Shown here piece after piece: positions 11,101-22,613 of a stretch of DNA of 64,000 bases. The number at the start of each line of letters is the position of its first letter. The first letter of the stretch is position 1. Position numbers and translations under genes: made by a program. This stretch comes from Calendula officinalis (Eukaryota > Streptophyta > Magnoliopsida > Asterales > Asteraceae), in NCBI GenBank assembly GCA_963853835.1, contig OY970824.1, positions 78,130,372 to 78,194,371 of the forward strand, read 5' to 3'. The notes below the pieces were generated by a model. The model searched no databases. It was not told the origin of the DNA and saw only the letters and a list, made by a program, of their open reading frames with translations.

Positions 11101-13175
11101 ACCCAATACCGAATTGGGTTATCGGGAAATCCTACTTCTCGCTTCTGGTCTATCGGTTCTTATTCTTGCAGCAATTTTGTCAAATCTTGAAATGGATATT
11201 GATCAAAGTGCTAGAAGCTCAAGAACTCTAACAGAATTAGTCCCTCTAGGCTTACTCGTTGTATGAAATTACACTTTTGCCCTCTTGTACTCTTCCCGAC
11301 GAGAAACTATATCTTGATTAATTAGTTGTAACTTGTGTTTTGCAGGTTGTACTTTCAATTGCGTTTTGTCCTTTTAACATCGTCTACCGTACAAATCGTT
11401 TCTTCCTGATAACATGCATATGGCATTGTATATGTGTTCCGCTTTATAAGGTTACTCTTCCAGATTTCTTCATGGCTGATCAACTAACTAGTCAGGTAAC
11501 AGGTTTAAAGATATTATAAAATTAGTGACGACTGATAGGCGTCGCTAATAAAATTGGACTTTTGGTTGTTTCAGATTCAGTTATTCAGGAACTTGCAGTT
11601 TTATATTTGCTACTATGGTTGGGGAGACTACGAAAGTAGGGAATCTAGCACATGCCGAGGAAGTAAAATTTACGATAGCATTTCTTTAGCCATCGCTATT
11701 ATACCATATTGGATTCGATTTCTACAGGTATATTCTAAAAAAAAAGATATGGTATATATATTCGTGACAAAAAAGATCCATTAAGAAAAATTGCAATTCA
11801 TTAGAAATAGGCACCCCCAGGCGCCCACCACCCCCCCCACAACCACACACACACACACAAAAAAAGATACACTATGTCAAAATGGAATAAGACGATGAGT
11901 TGTTAGTCGCTAATAATAGGCACCGTAGATTTAGTCTTCAAAACCTGTTCAATACAAGAATATAAATTTTAGGAAAAAACTCAATTTTCATAAAACCATC
12001 AACTAAACTTTCTAGAGTCACAAATAAATCCTAAATAAGACCTAGATTTTTCAATAAGCCAAAAAAGACAAAAAATGCTTATTTTTCCACATTTGGGTAG
12101 TTTATTACCACAACGATTAATATGTAACAATGTTTCAGTGCTTACGACGTCTATTTGATGGAGAAGACTCAAGTCAAGCTGTGAATGCACTCAAGTACTT
12201 ATCAACTGTCGCTGCTGTTGTCGCAAGAACTTTTTATGTTCAAGAGAAAGGATTGACTTTGAAAATGGTCGCTGCATCCACTTCAACTGTCGCTACAATT
12301 TTCAACACTTACTGGGATTTGGTGTGTGATTGGGGTCTTCTACGTAGAAACTCTGAAAACCCATGGTTGAGAGACAAACTCCTTTTGCCGCATCGATCTA
12401 TCTATTATTTAGCGATGGTATTTAGCATTACTGATAAACTTTCCTTTTTATTTGGGTCAAAATCTGAATTTGTTGACTATGTCCTCTAATACCCTGAATT
12501 ATTAAAGGTGCGGCTTGATACTCTGAATTTGATAAATTAGTTGATGTAATACTCTGACTCATTAATTTGATCGTGTTTTCTTGCTTGATTTATTTTCGTT
12601 GAAACTTTTTACGGACTTAAAAAATTACGTTTATCTCAATATATTGATATTATAAGCAAATCACGTGAAAAAACAAAACCAAATTAGCGAGTTAATATAC
12701 TAAATCGATCATTTTCTCAAGTTTTAATAAATCAAGGTAATAAGTAACATAGTCATCAAAGTTGAGGATACTAAAATGTATTTTGACCTTTTATTTGTTT
12801 CAACATCTAATGATATTTTTAGTGACACTTGCATTTTTGTGACTGGTTTTTGTAGGTAGTGAATGTGATACTGAGACTAGCTTGGATGCAAACGGTGTTT
12901 GATTTTCATGAAGCTCCATTCCTACATCAATCAGCGTTAGTTGCGTTGATTGCCTGTCTGGAGATCATTCGTCGTGGTATATGGAACTTCTTCAGGTTGG
13001 TGTTTTTAATTAGCGACGGAAATTTAACTTTTTTTTAGTCTCAGTTTGTTGTTAATGGAAAAGATGTTATGAACGATGCAGGTTGGAGAATGAGCATCTG
13101 AATAACGTTGGCAAATATCGAGCTTTCAAGTCTGTGCCATTACCTTTTAGTTACGAGAACGCTAAGGATCTTTAA
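8137..13175 (+). CDS. PHO1-like SPX/EXS phosphate transporter homologue (copy 1, frameshift in exon 1)
   Basis: Eleven exons: 8137-8664, 9027-9303, 9448-9496, 10435-10506, 10598-10727, 10881-11260, 11346-11495, 11575-11727, 12139-12417, 12856-12995 and 13082-13175. All are GT-AG and in phase from exon 2 on. The N-terminus MKFGKEFASQMVPEW is the SPX start of class II PHO1 homologues, which sense inositol pyrophosphates. Membrane spans follow in exons 6-7, and the EXS domain (ALKYLSTVAAV, NTYWDLVCDWGLL, FHEAPFL, CLEIIRRGIWNFFRLENEHLNN) ends the protein. Expected length is about 750 residues. In exon 1 the SPX start is in one frame and the rest in another, with the switch between about 8235 and 8310. 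Exon 1 is 528 nt, but the phase of exon 2 needs a length of 3n+1, so one base is missing or two were added. It is either a recent pseudogene or a sequence error. Confidence 0.85.
9506..10360 (+). mobile_element. Solo LTR in intron 3 of PHO1 copy 1
   Basis: 855-bp sequence beginning TGTAACATCC and ending GGTGTTACA, flanked by the 5-bp duplication AGAAT (9501-9505 and 10361-10365). The ends resemble those of the gypsy LTRs A-C, which start TGTAAC and end GTTACA, but the interior differs and it is half their length. No internal retroelement region is present, so it is a recombined solo LTR. It accounts for nearly all of the 938-bp intron. Confidence 0.75.
11838..11862. repeat. CA microsatellite
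   Basis: A short (CA)n tract preceded by a C-rich stretch, inside intron 8 of PHO1 copy 1. No further significance seen. Confidence 0.6.
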
Positions 13176-14474
13176 GTGAAAAAACAATTGTTTGATCTGT
13201 TTCTAAAACATTGTTATTTGCTCATGCATTATCAAGTAATAACACAGATATTCGTCGATTTCTGGCGACAAAAAACGTAAAAATGGTTTAAGCCACAAAG
13301 TTTCTCATCTAGTTAAATAATTGAAGCATTATTGAACAAAAAATATATATGTTCTCCGATAAATTAGGTAAAAATTAGAGAATTACACTATTAAGCATAC
13401 ACATAAGTTTCTATTACAGGATTAATTATTTTTAATTATCTACACTAATATTGGGTGTATTTAATAGTAACTTTTCTCTTCATACTTTTGTTAATTGAAC
13501 AAGTGTTCCTTCTTTGATAATGAACAAATTCAAAGAGCTGTTACGACTATTTTCGTCTATTTCAGTAGGCAGAAAGGGTGTGAAAGCTACCATTTCTACT
13601 TTCTAGAATGCAACAGCTAGGGCGGAATAGAACTTTGATATATATTCAAACCTAAATATTTACGAGTAATATTTTAAAAAATACGTACTAGATGACCCAA
13701 AGAAATTTAACATTTTGAGATGTGGTGTAAGGTACTAAGGTTCTTTAAAATGGAAACCGTCACAGTCAAGTGACAGTTGCTTAGCTGCCTAGCTGGTCTG
13801 TAGATATATTTTTTTTTGCTGTCACGTATTTATTTTCAGAATCATAAATGTTATATTCATGATCTGACAAAATAAAGAAAAAATAAAAATTTCAAAAAGA
13901 AAAAAGTTTAAAAACAAAAAGCGCGAAATCTAAAATACCACAAAGACAATTTATGTAATCCACTCAATAAAATATTACATTTTTCAAGCCACAAACTCGT
14001 CTTGTCAAAACTCAAAAGCAAGAACTAAATGAGTAATGATGTATATATGACCATATTAATATGAATTACAATCGTATTAATTATAGTTTATTTTGCTTAG
14101 CTTTAATTAAATCTTCAAATTCAAAACTACATACTTAAACTATTTGTATAGTAAAAATAAGAAGTATTTAAATAATATTTGAACATATTAATCATATCTT
14201 ATCTTATAAATAGAATATAACTAATACTTTAATGGACTACAAATCTACAATAAGAAAAATATCATTTATATTTATTATTGGAATTTGGATGGACCATCCA
14301 AGTGGTTTGTCTTAATTTTTGGAATTGACATTGTTATCATATCCATTTCTGCTACAAAGCTTGACCGGGTAAGCAAACATCACACTCTATGATTTTATGT
14401 TTATAAACAAAAATAAATCTCAAGTAATCTCCATCTATTTGCATTCAGAAAACACACACAAAATTAAATAAAAA
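13176..14474. promoter_or_regulatory. Intergenic region and promoter of PHO1 copy 2
   Basis: 1.3 kb between the stop codon of PHO1 copy 1 and the start codon of copy 2. It is AT-rich with no gene or clear transposon recognised. It should contain the 3' UTR of copy 1 and the former promoter of copy 2. Confidence 0.4.
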
Positions 14475-15102
14475 ATGAAATTCGGAAAAGAATTTACTTC
14501 ACAAATGGTGCCGGAATGGAATGAAGCTTACATGAACTACAATTACCTCAAAACAATGTTGAAAGAAATACTGATTTTCCGGCGACGGCAATCATCTCCG
14601 AGGTATCCATCGCCACGAAGAGGGAAGAAGAAGTCTTTATACAGAGCATTTAGTGGACTCACAAATCGATATGGTAATTACAGTGATGTAGATAACGATG
14701 CTGAAGTAATTCTCGTGAGTGAAATGCAGCAACAGCCGGAAGATGGTCGGAGTTACCAAACTATGTTTTTCCGGTCATCGGAGGAAGGTGCAGAGAATGA
14801 GCTGGTGTTCTTTAAAAGAGTTGATGATGAGTTTAATAAAGTAGTTAATTTTTATAGAGGTAAAGTGAAGGAGGTGGTGATGGAGGCTGAGGAGTTGAAT
14901 AAACAAATGGATGCACTCATTGCTCTTCAAATCAAAATTGTTGATCCCAATTTTCAAACACCAGGTAATCGCTCAATAACTAGATAAAAGAAAATGTGTT
15001 GTTTGGTTATCGGCAAATTACGTAAAATAGCAACGTGTTTACACAAATGTTTAACCAAGGTCATTAAAAGATTGTTTTTTTTTTTAATTCCGATTTCATC
15101 CT

Positions 15103-15310
15103 GTGCTGTTTGGTAAGCTCTTAATAATTCATTTAAGAAGACAACCTCTTAATCGGACAGATTCAGAGCGTTTGGTAAGGCCTTTTTATCAGCCTCTGAA
15201 TCAAAAATTGAACATTTTGCCTCTTAATCGGACAGACGTAAGGTGAAGCCTAAATTATTCAGACATCTGCATCATTCAGATATAATCATTCAGATGCTAC
15301 CAAACAGCAC
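15103..15310. mobile_element. MITE with GTGCTGTTTGGTA ends
   Basis: Perfect 13-bp terminal inverted repeats: GTGCTGTTTGGTA at 15103-15115 and its complement at 15298-15310. Inside are repeated CATTCAG and TCTTAATCGGACAGA motifs. I could not define the target duplication, so the superfamily is open. It lies in intron 1 of the PHO1 pseudogene. Confidence 0.65.
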
Positions 15311-15393
15311 CTTAGTCCCTTCTGTAAACCCTAAACATTAACAGATGACCGTGGAAAATTTCAGATTCGTTACGGTAATGATTATGTCACGTA

Positions 15394-15658
15394 CTCCCTC
15401 CGTCCCACAAAAAACTTCCCATTTGACATGGGCACAAGTTTTAAGGGGATAGTTAGTTGTTGGGCCATTGGTAATAATTTTGATTAAAATATAAGATTGG
15501 TTTGGAGAGAGAAAGATGGTTAGTGTATAGTTAGTGGTGGGGTCCTTAGTAATAATAGTATTTTATTATGTGGAGCCCATCAATTGAATGAAATGAGAAG
15601 TTTTTTGTGGGACAAAAAATTAAGGTCAAATGAGATGTTTTTTATGGAACGGAGGGAG
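15394..15658. mobile_element. Stowaway-like MITE in intron 1 of PHO1 copy 2
   Basis: 265 bp, TA duplications at 15392-15393 and 15659-15660, ends CTCCCTCCGTCCCAC and the reverse complement with one or two changes. Same family as the copies at 16206 and 17245. Confidence 0.88.
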
Positions 15659-15959
15659 TATATCACATGCAAAGCTTAGCCATACCAGGGAGCCCATTTA
15701 TATGTGAATACTTTTTTTAATGTATATTTATGAAATTCCGTGTTTTCACCAAAAAAATTAAATTAAAAATAAAACTTGTTCACTTGAAGTGGCGGCTAAG
15801 TGACTAAATAGAATTCATCATATGTATAAACAATATTATGTAATTGCAATTTGCAAACCTTGTATCAAATTCAAAATAAGAAGTATCTTTAATTCGGTTG
15901 TTGACTACAACATATTTTTAAATTGAAGATTTCACGGTAAAAAAAAATTATATTGTATA

Positions 15960-16130
15960 CAGTGGCGGACCCAAAGAAAAAGTTGAGTGGTGTCACTGGT
16001 TGCACATTTTGATCTCAGGGGTTGCACATACACTAATAAAAAGAAATTTTAAAAATTTTAACGTTATTTTTACACTATTTGGAAAAGTTTCAGGGGGGCA
16101 ACCCCGGGCACCATACTAGGTCCTCCCCTG
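15960..16130. mobile_element. hAT-like MITE with 8-bp target duplication
   Basis: 171 bp starting CAGTGGCGGACC and ending GGTCCTCCCCTG, imperfect inverted repeats. It is flanked by the identical 8-mer ATTGTATA (15952-15959 and 16131-16138), the duplication length of hAT transposons. Confidence 0.8.
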
Positions 16131-16205
16131 ATTGTATACACAATTTATATCAAAGAAATTTTGTATTAAAGTTGAACTTGATATAAAAGTGGTTATTATG
16201 TAGTA

Positions 16206-16472
16206 CTCCCTCCGTCCCACAAAAAACTTCTCATTTCACTCTAAACTTTTGTCCCACAAAAAACTTCCCATTTCCCAAATTTGATGGGCTCCACACAATA
16301 AAAAACTATTATTACTAAAGACCCCACCACTAATATCCACTAAGTATCTTTCTCTCTCCAATCTAACCTTATATTTTAATCAAAAGTATTATCAATGACC
16401 CCACCACTAATTATCACTTAAAAACTTGTGTCAAATTCAAATGGGAAGTTTTTTGTGGGACGGAGGAGGGAG
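16206..16472. mobile_element. Stowaway-like MITE in intron 1 of PHO1 copy 2
   Basis: 267 bp between TA dinucleotides at 16204-16205 and 16473-16474. The left end is CTCCCTCCGTCCCAC; the right end carries a 3-bp expansion (GGAGGAGGGAG). Confidence 0.87.
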
Positions 16473-17165
16473 TATAATATTACTTTTTGCATTTACATAT
16501 ATTTTCACAATTACATATGTGTCCAAAATTAGTCTTTGCCCCTGACCACCTAACTATTATGTCAATTTACTTTTCTGCACCTTCAACTTCTGTTGCTAAT
16601 GACTATTGTGCATATATGTGTTTGTCTGGGTCCAATTACCAGCATAAATGATCAAAGAAACTAGAAAACATAACATTAGTGACCAAATAGAAACAAATCA
16701 AGTATGACTTCCGGCGATTTTATACAATTTGCCCTCTAAAATTTCTTACTGCTTTCCGAAAAACCAGAGGAGAGTCAAGAACTTGAAGAAAATCAAGAAA
16801 GGAGTCATAATAAAATGGCTTCTCTAGAAATGCTAAATTATGTAAAGATTAATGTCGTACCAGAATCCGCATTATAATCCACCTTGAAAATTATTCTTGA
16901 TGGCACAAAATCGAATTTATCATTTAACAAAGCAGAACTCAGAAATGCAAAGGTGAAGCTGAAGCAGGCCTTTGTAGAGTTCCATAGAAAACTCTGGCTT
17001 TTGAAAAGCTACTCGTAAGCACTTTTATTCGATATTCGATCAATATAAACAAGATTGAAAATTGACTAAGTTAACATGTCTTTGTTCTTTAACATGCAGT
17101 TTCTTGAATCAATTGGCTTTCTCCAAGATCATGAAGAAGTATGATAAGGTCTTGATTTTTATTTA

Positions 17166-17731
17166 CTTCCTCCGTTTCAAAATATATATACATTTTAGAG
17201 TTCACATTTTTTAACGCAAAATATGATAATGATGGTTAATTATACTCCCTCCGTCCCACAAAAAAGTTCCAATTTCTCCTTATAATTTTGTCCTACAAAA
17301 AAGTTCCTATTTCTCAAATATGAGGGACCCACTCAATAAAATATTATTATTACCAAAGATTCCACCACTAAAACACTTTCTCTCTCCAATCTAACCTTAT
17401 ATTTTAATCAAAAGTATTACCAATACCCCACAACTAATTATCTCCTAAAATCTTGTGCCCAAGTGAAATGAGAACTTTTTTGTGGGACGGAGGGAGTATT
17501 AAATTGGATAATTAGTGAAGCATGAGTCCCACATATATTGATTAAAGTGAATTTAATGATGTTTAAAAGTAAAAGTAAGAGTACTTGTGTCTTTTCATTA
17601 TATTAAAGGATATAGTTAGTGGGTGTGGGCCCCACTACCTTTTACCAAATATGGTAAGTTTTCAAAGTGTATCACTTATTTTGAAACACCCCAAAATGGA
17701 AAGTGTATCACTTATTTTGAAACGGAGGAAG
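17166..17731. mobile_element. Second MITE family (CTTCCTCCGTTTC ends), interrupted by a Stowaway MITE
   Basis: Left end CTTCCTCCGTTTCAAAATA at 17166 and its perfect complement ending at 17731, with TA on both sides. The element is split by the complete Stowaway-like MITE at 17245-17496. Its right part contains a tandem duplication of the subterminal sequence AGTGTATCACTTATTTTGAAA. It lies in intron 3 of the PHO1 pseudogene. Confidence 0.8.
17245..17496. mobile_element. Stowaway-like MITE nested in another MITE
   Basis: 252 bp, TA duplications at 17243-17244 and 17497-17498, ends CTCCCTCCGTCCCAC and its complement. It sits inside the element at 17166-17731. Confidence 0.88.
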
Positions 17732-19262
17732 TATTTATTTTGATCATAATACGTACTTATGTTTTATCTTACTCCAAGATCACTTACACTTTTGTTGGAG
17801 GTTACCTCTACCCATTGTCTACATATTACCTCCTCATACCCTTATTTGAAGGGATTGAGTATCATTGTTGTCGTGGTTGATAATCCGTATTTATGTTGAT
17901 ATGTTGCGAGTCAAATTTTGAGTTTTTTTATTGGTGTACTTAGATCACATCAAGAAATGCATCAAAAGCTTTTCTAGACATGGTTGAGAATTCTTACTTG
18001 AGCCAATCCGACGAGGTACGATTTAGCGATTATCGTGCTTTAGATTTGCATATTAATCAAAAAGTATATTTTCCTCCTTCTTTCGGTAGGTTGTTAAGCT
18101 CATGGAACGTGTAGAAGTTGTGTTTATAAAGCATTTTGCCAATGCAAATCGCCGTCAAGGAATGAGTGATTTAAGGCAAAGAACTAAAAGAGACAAACAT
18201 AGAGTTACATTTTTCGTGGGTAAGTCGCGGGTTCAAAGAAACTAACTTTAACCATGTTAACGTTTTCTTATTTCTTGGTGTGGTTTGTTACCCACACCAA
18301 TTAAAAGTATTAACCGCACCAACAAAGGACATCTGTACTAGTTTCAATTGGTTAGTTTTTATGAACTTTTAAATCCACGTATACAGGTTGTTTCTTCGGG
18401 TGCTCAATAGCACTTGTTCTAGCAGTTATTTTAACGATACACGCCAGATAGCTTCTAAAAAGTGAAGGCCATGACAAATATATTTCCGTTATACAGTTTA
18501 TTTGCATACATTGTGTTACATATGCTAATGTACGCTGGAAACATATACTTTTGGAAGCGTTTTCGGGTGAATTACTCCTTTATCTTCGGGTTCAACCCAA
18601 AAACAGAATTGGGCTATAAAGAAGTCCTACTTCTTAGCTCTGTGCTATCAGTACTCACTCTTGCAGCCGTACTCTCGAATCTTGAAATGGAAATGGATGA
18701 AAGAACTCAAAGTTTTCAAGCTTTAACGGAACTCATCCCTCTTGGCTTACTCATTGTAAAAATTTTGTTTTATTATTTTTTTAAATAAAGTTGAAGTTGG
18801 CGGGAATCTAGCTAACTGGTTGAAAGTGATGTTTTTCAGGTTATAGTTTTGATAATGTTGTGTCCGTTTAATGTGATCTATCGATCAAATCGGTTCTTTC
18901 TCATAGTGTATCTATGGCGTTGTGTTTCGGCTCCTCTTTCTAAGGTGACCTTCCCTGATTTTTTCTTGCCGGATCAGTTAACGAGTCAGGTAATTAACAT
19001 CGTGTTGTAATTTTATTGGTTTGATTTATGCAAATAGGCACACGTGTCGCCTTTTTTAACAGTTTTTTTTTTTTGGTTATAGGTTCAGTTATTTAGGACT
19101 TTGGAATTTTATGTATGCTATTACGGTTGGGGAGACTTCAAGAGGAGATCGAACACATGTAATCAAAGCAATGTTTATCAGACTCTTTATATATTTATTG
19201 CTGTTGTTCCATATTGGTTTCGTTTCCTACAGGTAACTAAACGCACTTCACACACATATTAT

Positions 19263-19589
19263 TAGGGGTGGCAATCAGGTTGCTTTGGGTTAGCGGGTTT
19301 GGATTGGCAGGTTTGGATCAATTAACCCAAATCCGACCCATATAACTTAACAAGTTGGTGGTTCAAGTGGGTTAGCGGGTCATAAATAAAAATAGACTCA
19401 AATACAATGGTAAGCATGAGGAGCTAAAACGTCAAACCCGTTTATACATACGCCAACCCGAACCCGACTCGATTTATAAACGGGTTGGATGGGTCTTTAC
19501 CTGAACTCATTTAGGCTCAATCCAAACCTAATTATTTCTATGACGGGTTCGTATCAGGTTGCGGGTCGTGTCGGAAATTATTGCCCCTA
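19263..19589. mobile_element. hAT-like MITE in intron 8 of PHO1 copy 2
   Basis: 327 bp starting TAGGGGTGGCAAT and ending ATTGCCCCTA, flanked by the 8-mer CATATTAT on both sides (19255-19262 and 19590-19597). The interior is rich in GGGTT/AACCC blocks, typical of this common plant MITE type. Confidence 0.8.
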
Positions 19590-20430
19590 CATATTATCAT
19601 ATTGTATTGTACACATCTACACACTAGAAGTGGTAAGATGCGTACATTGGGTGGATTAAGTAATTGGCCAGAAACAACCGTTTCTATTCATTTTATAAAT
19701 ATCAACCCGTTTGAGATAAAACACAAGCCATCGACTGTTCAAGTAAACGGGTTAAGGTTGCCAACAAAAATATAGAAGCGATGCATATAAAATGAACGTT
19801 TTTTTGTATGTTTTGTTTGTTAGTGTTTACGACAAGTGTGTGAATTGAAAGACCATGGGCAAGGGAATAACGCACTCAAGTACTTATCGACAATTGTAGC
19901 TGTTATAACAAGAACAATTTACGTTCAAAGGAGAGGAACACCTATGAGAATCATTGCTACATCAAGTTCGGGTGTTGCTACGATTTATAATACCTATTGG
20001 GATATAGTAAAGGATTGGGGTCTTCTTTGCAAAAACTCGGAAAACCCTTGGTTAAGAGATAGACTCATTTTACAAAACAAATCAGTCTACTTTATAGCAA
20101 TGGTAGTAGTATTATCATCATACCATATAATTATACTATAATTTATACCATTTTGGTTTAGATAGTTATAGTTCTTTGTTCATATATTTGTAGGTATTGA
20201 ATGTGATATTGAGGCTTGTGTGGATGCAAACGGTGTTAGATTTCCATGAAGCTCCTTGGCTTCATCGAAGCACGATGATTTTCATAGTTGCGTGTTTGGA
20301 GATTATTCGAAGGGGTATATGGAACTTCTTTAGGTTGGAAAACGAGCACTTAAACAATGTAGGCAAATTTCGCTCTTTTAAGTCGGTTCCACTGCCTTTT
20401 AGCTATGAGGATTGCGACAAAGAACTATGA

Positions 20431-22613
20431 TTTACTTGCGAACAAACAAAAAAAATTGTATATGATTTTTTTTTTAAATTTTAAATTCTTCTAATTTTGT
20501 TGATACATTTATTCTTGATTGCCTTAAATATCTTCTGTTGATAATCAGTCCTCTCACTAAACTTGTAACATCTATGCAAAATAGCATATTCCCGTAGATT
20601 TATTTGTACACATTCAACTATACTTTTTAATTTAATATACTTAAAAAAGAGAAAGATAAAAAATTATATAAAGTACACTAATTTATGATATCAATTGTCA
20701 ACGTTAAATACTAGATGTTCTACAAAAACATTAACCAGATACATAGAGTCTATTATAACCGGAATAATTTTACAAAAGAAAAAAAGTCCTTTGATACATT
20801 GTTGAAATATTTCAGTGTAGTAGTGAGTAGTCTCTTAGATATTAAAGGTTAGGCCCAGCCCATGAACCGTTTAAGCCCAAATAAAAGTGCCCTAATTTTG
20901 AGGCGTAATTTCATCTACAAATATTCAGACCTGCGTCCTCCTTCCTCCCATTCTCGCCGTCGTTTAGATGTAAGGCTGTAATTCTTCTATCTATGTGATT
21001 TGTATTTTAAGATTAAGTTTAAAGTTAACTAGAATTTTGAAAAATGCACAAGTACTAAGGCATCGTAATTACTTTAAAAGTAAGGTTTACGGTAGCCTCT
21101 TAATTTGTTGTGCGATAGAAAGCTATGGGAACCGCTTTGCAGCTTTGATTAAATATTGTTCATTGCTGCCTGTATCGCCCTTACATTTTTTACTTTTTAA
21201 ATCCAGCTTTCGTTTTATGAAGTATTAGATTTGATCATCCTCTGTTTATAGTTCGATGACATTTTTTTTACACTTTTTAATTCATTGTTTGTTATTCTCA
21301 GTAGGTTTAAACAGGGGGGTAAAAGGCATCGGGTTGGTTAACCATACAATTAAATTGATTTGAACAATTCAAAAGATCACGTGTTATTTTGTGGTGATTG
21401 ATCATGTTTAATGTTTCCATGAATCGTCGTCTATTCATTATTGTTGTGACTTTACCTTTGACGGAAATCTGGCATGTCTGGAAAGATTTTAGTCTGCTGT
21501 GGCAGGGTGGCCCGTGTGGTCTGATGATCTTGGCTAAATGTACAGCGTAAAAATAGTGTTCTAAACTTTTAATAATTTCCAGAGATTTGTGTCAGATTTC
21601 GGAATATGGTTTTAACGAAACAAAACGTTACAAAAATTTGTGCTAATGTATGTACTCTTTGCTTTAACCCGATTTAGATGCAAACAAACATGCAATTAGT
21701 TCGTTACTCATACCTAAATTAAGTTAGAGATATACCTATTTACATTTTATAGTTCCATACCTTATATTTGGATGGATTAGGGTTGTTGATATTTATTAAA
21801 TCACTGAATTATTGATCGTATAATAATCTTATGGTCGAATGAGACAAACGAATGGACAAGGCTTTAAGTATCTATATTAATTTCAGAATGTACATTTTGA
21901 TGTTACGATACTATATTATGGAAAGCCATGTGAAGATTGAGGGAACATAAATATAGTTATCGCACATTTATAAATGCTTTAAATTCATATAAAAATGTCA
22001 TTTTCATTTATACTTAATTCATTTATTTTTATGAAATAAAAAATTTGTTAGATTATTCATGTTAGACTCTGTTTTCTTTTATTTGAGAATGCAGCAAGCC
22101 ATGAGTACAGGTGTGATGAGCATAATATTTAGATAAAAAGTGTGTATAATTTTTTGACAGATGATATTGTGCTCTGTTATAGTTTTACTTATTTGATCAG
22201 TATAAATGTTAAAATGAAGTAATACAAATTTTTTATTTTATGACGTATGCCCTCTCGGCCCCAAAAATTGTTAGTATTAATTTTAGAGTTCACTGATATG
22301 ATGCTAATTTGGTAAAATTAAAATGTGAATTCACATGGTTGGATGCTATCTTAGAATAATTTATCAAATCATTTGTTATGTTAGTAATCGGCAAAACTAA
22401 ATTCACAATCAAAGATATTAGAAGCCCTCTAAATGTAAATGTTTTTTACAATACACACTTGCTACCAGTTTACAACTCATTAAAATAATAAAAATAAAAA
22501 TAATAAAGAAGGAAGAAAAAAAAAAACGTAACAGCATTCATGGTAGTGGAATTGTTTACCTAAAACTTAAGAGAATTAGATGGTGAAGACTTTGTTAAAT
22601 TTAGAATGTTCTC
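20431..22613. other. Intergenic region between PHO1 copy 2 and MYB
   Basis: 2.2 kb, AT-rich. Apart from the promoter-like stretch at 20850-20990 listed separately, I found no gene. The part next to 22613 is likely MYB 3' UTR. Confidence 0.45.
20850..20990 (+). promoter_or_regulatory. Promoter-like stretch with GGCCCA/AGCCCA motifs and pyrimidine-rich leader
   Basis: Contains GGCCCAGCCCA and AAGCCCA (site II-type elements common in plant ribosomal protein and housekeeping promoters), a GCCCTAA telo-box-like motif and then a CT-rich leader (CCTCCTTCCTCCC) with a possible GTAAGG donor near 20970. No matching downstream coding region was found before the MYB gene, so this may be an orphan promoter or a non-coding transcript start. 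Confidence 0.35.

Larger units (their letters stand above)
14475..20430 (+). pseudogene. PHO1-like SPX/EXS gene, tandem copy 2, inactivated
   Basis: Exons correspond one-to-one to copy 1: 14475-14964, 16768-17014, 17100-17148, 17944-18015, 18090-18219, 18387-18755, 18840-18989, 19083-19232, 19824-20102 and 20194-20430. Exon 1 is intact (MKFGKEFTSQMVPEW...). Exon 2 has an in-frame TAA at 16875-16877. Exon 6 has TAG at 18449-18451, where copy 1 has a lysine codon, and is 369 nt against 380 in copy 1, an 11-bp deletion that shifts the frame after EGHDK. The rest, including the EXS region (NTYWDIVKDWGLL, EAPWLHR, IIRRGIWNFFRLENEHLNNV), is well preserved. The last two exons of copy 1 are fused here with no intron. 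Introns 1, 3 and 8 contain MITEs. Confidence 0.88.

Noticed and set aside
21480..21560. C/D snoRNA candidate (TGATGA near 21517)
   Set aside because: A C box-like TGATGA is present, but no convincing D box or terminal stem was found within 100 nt.
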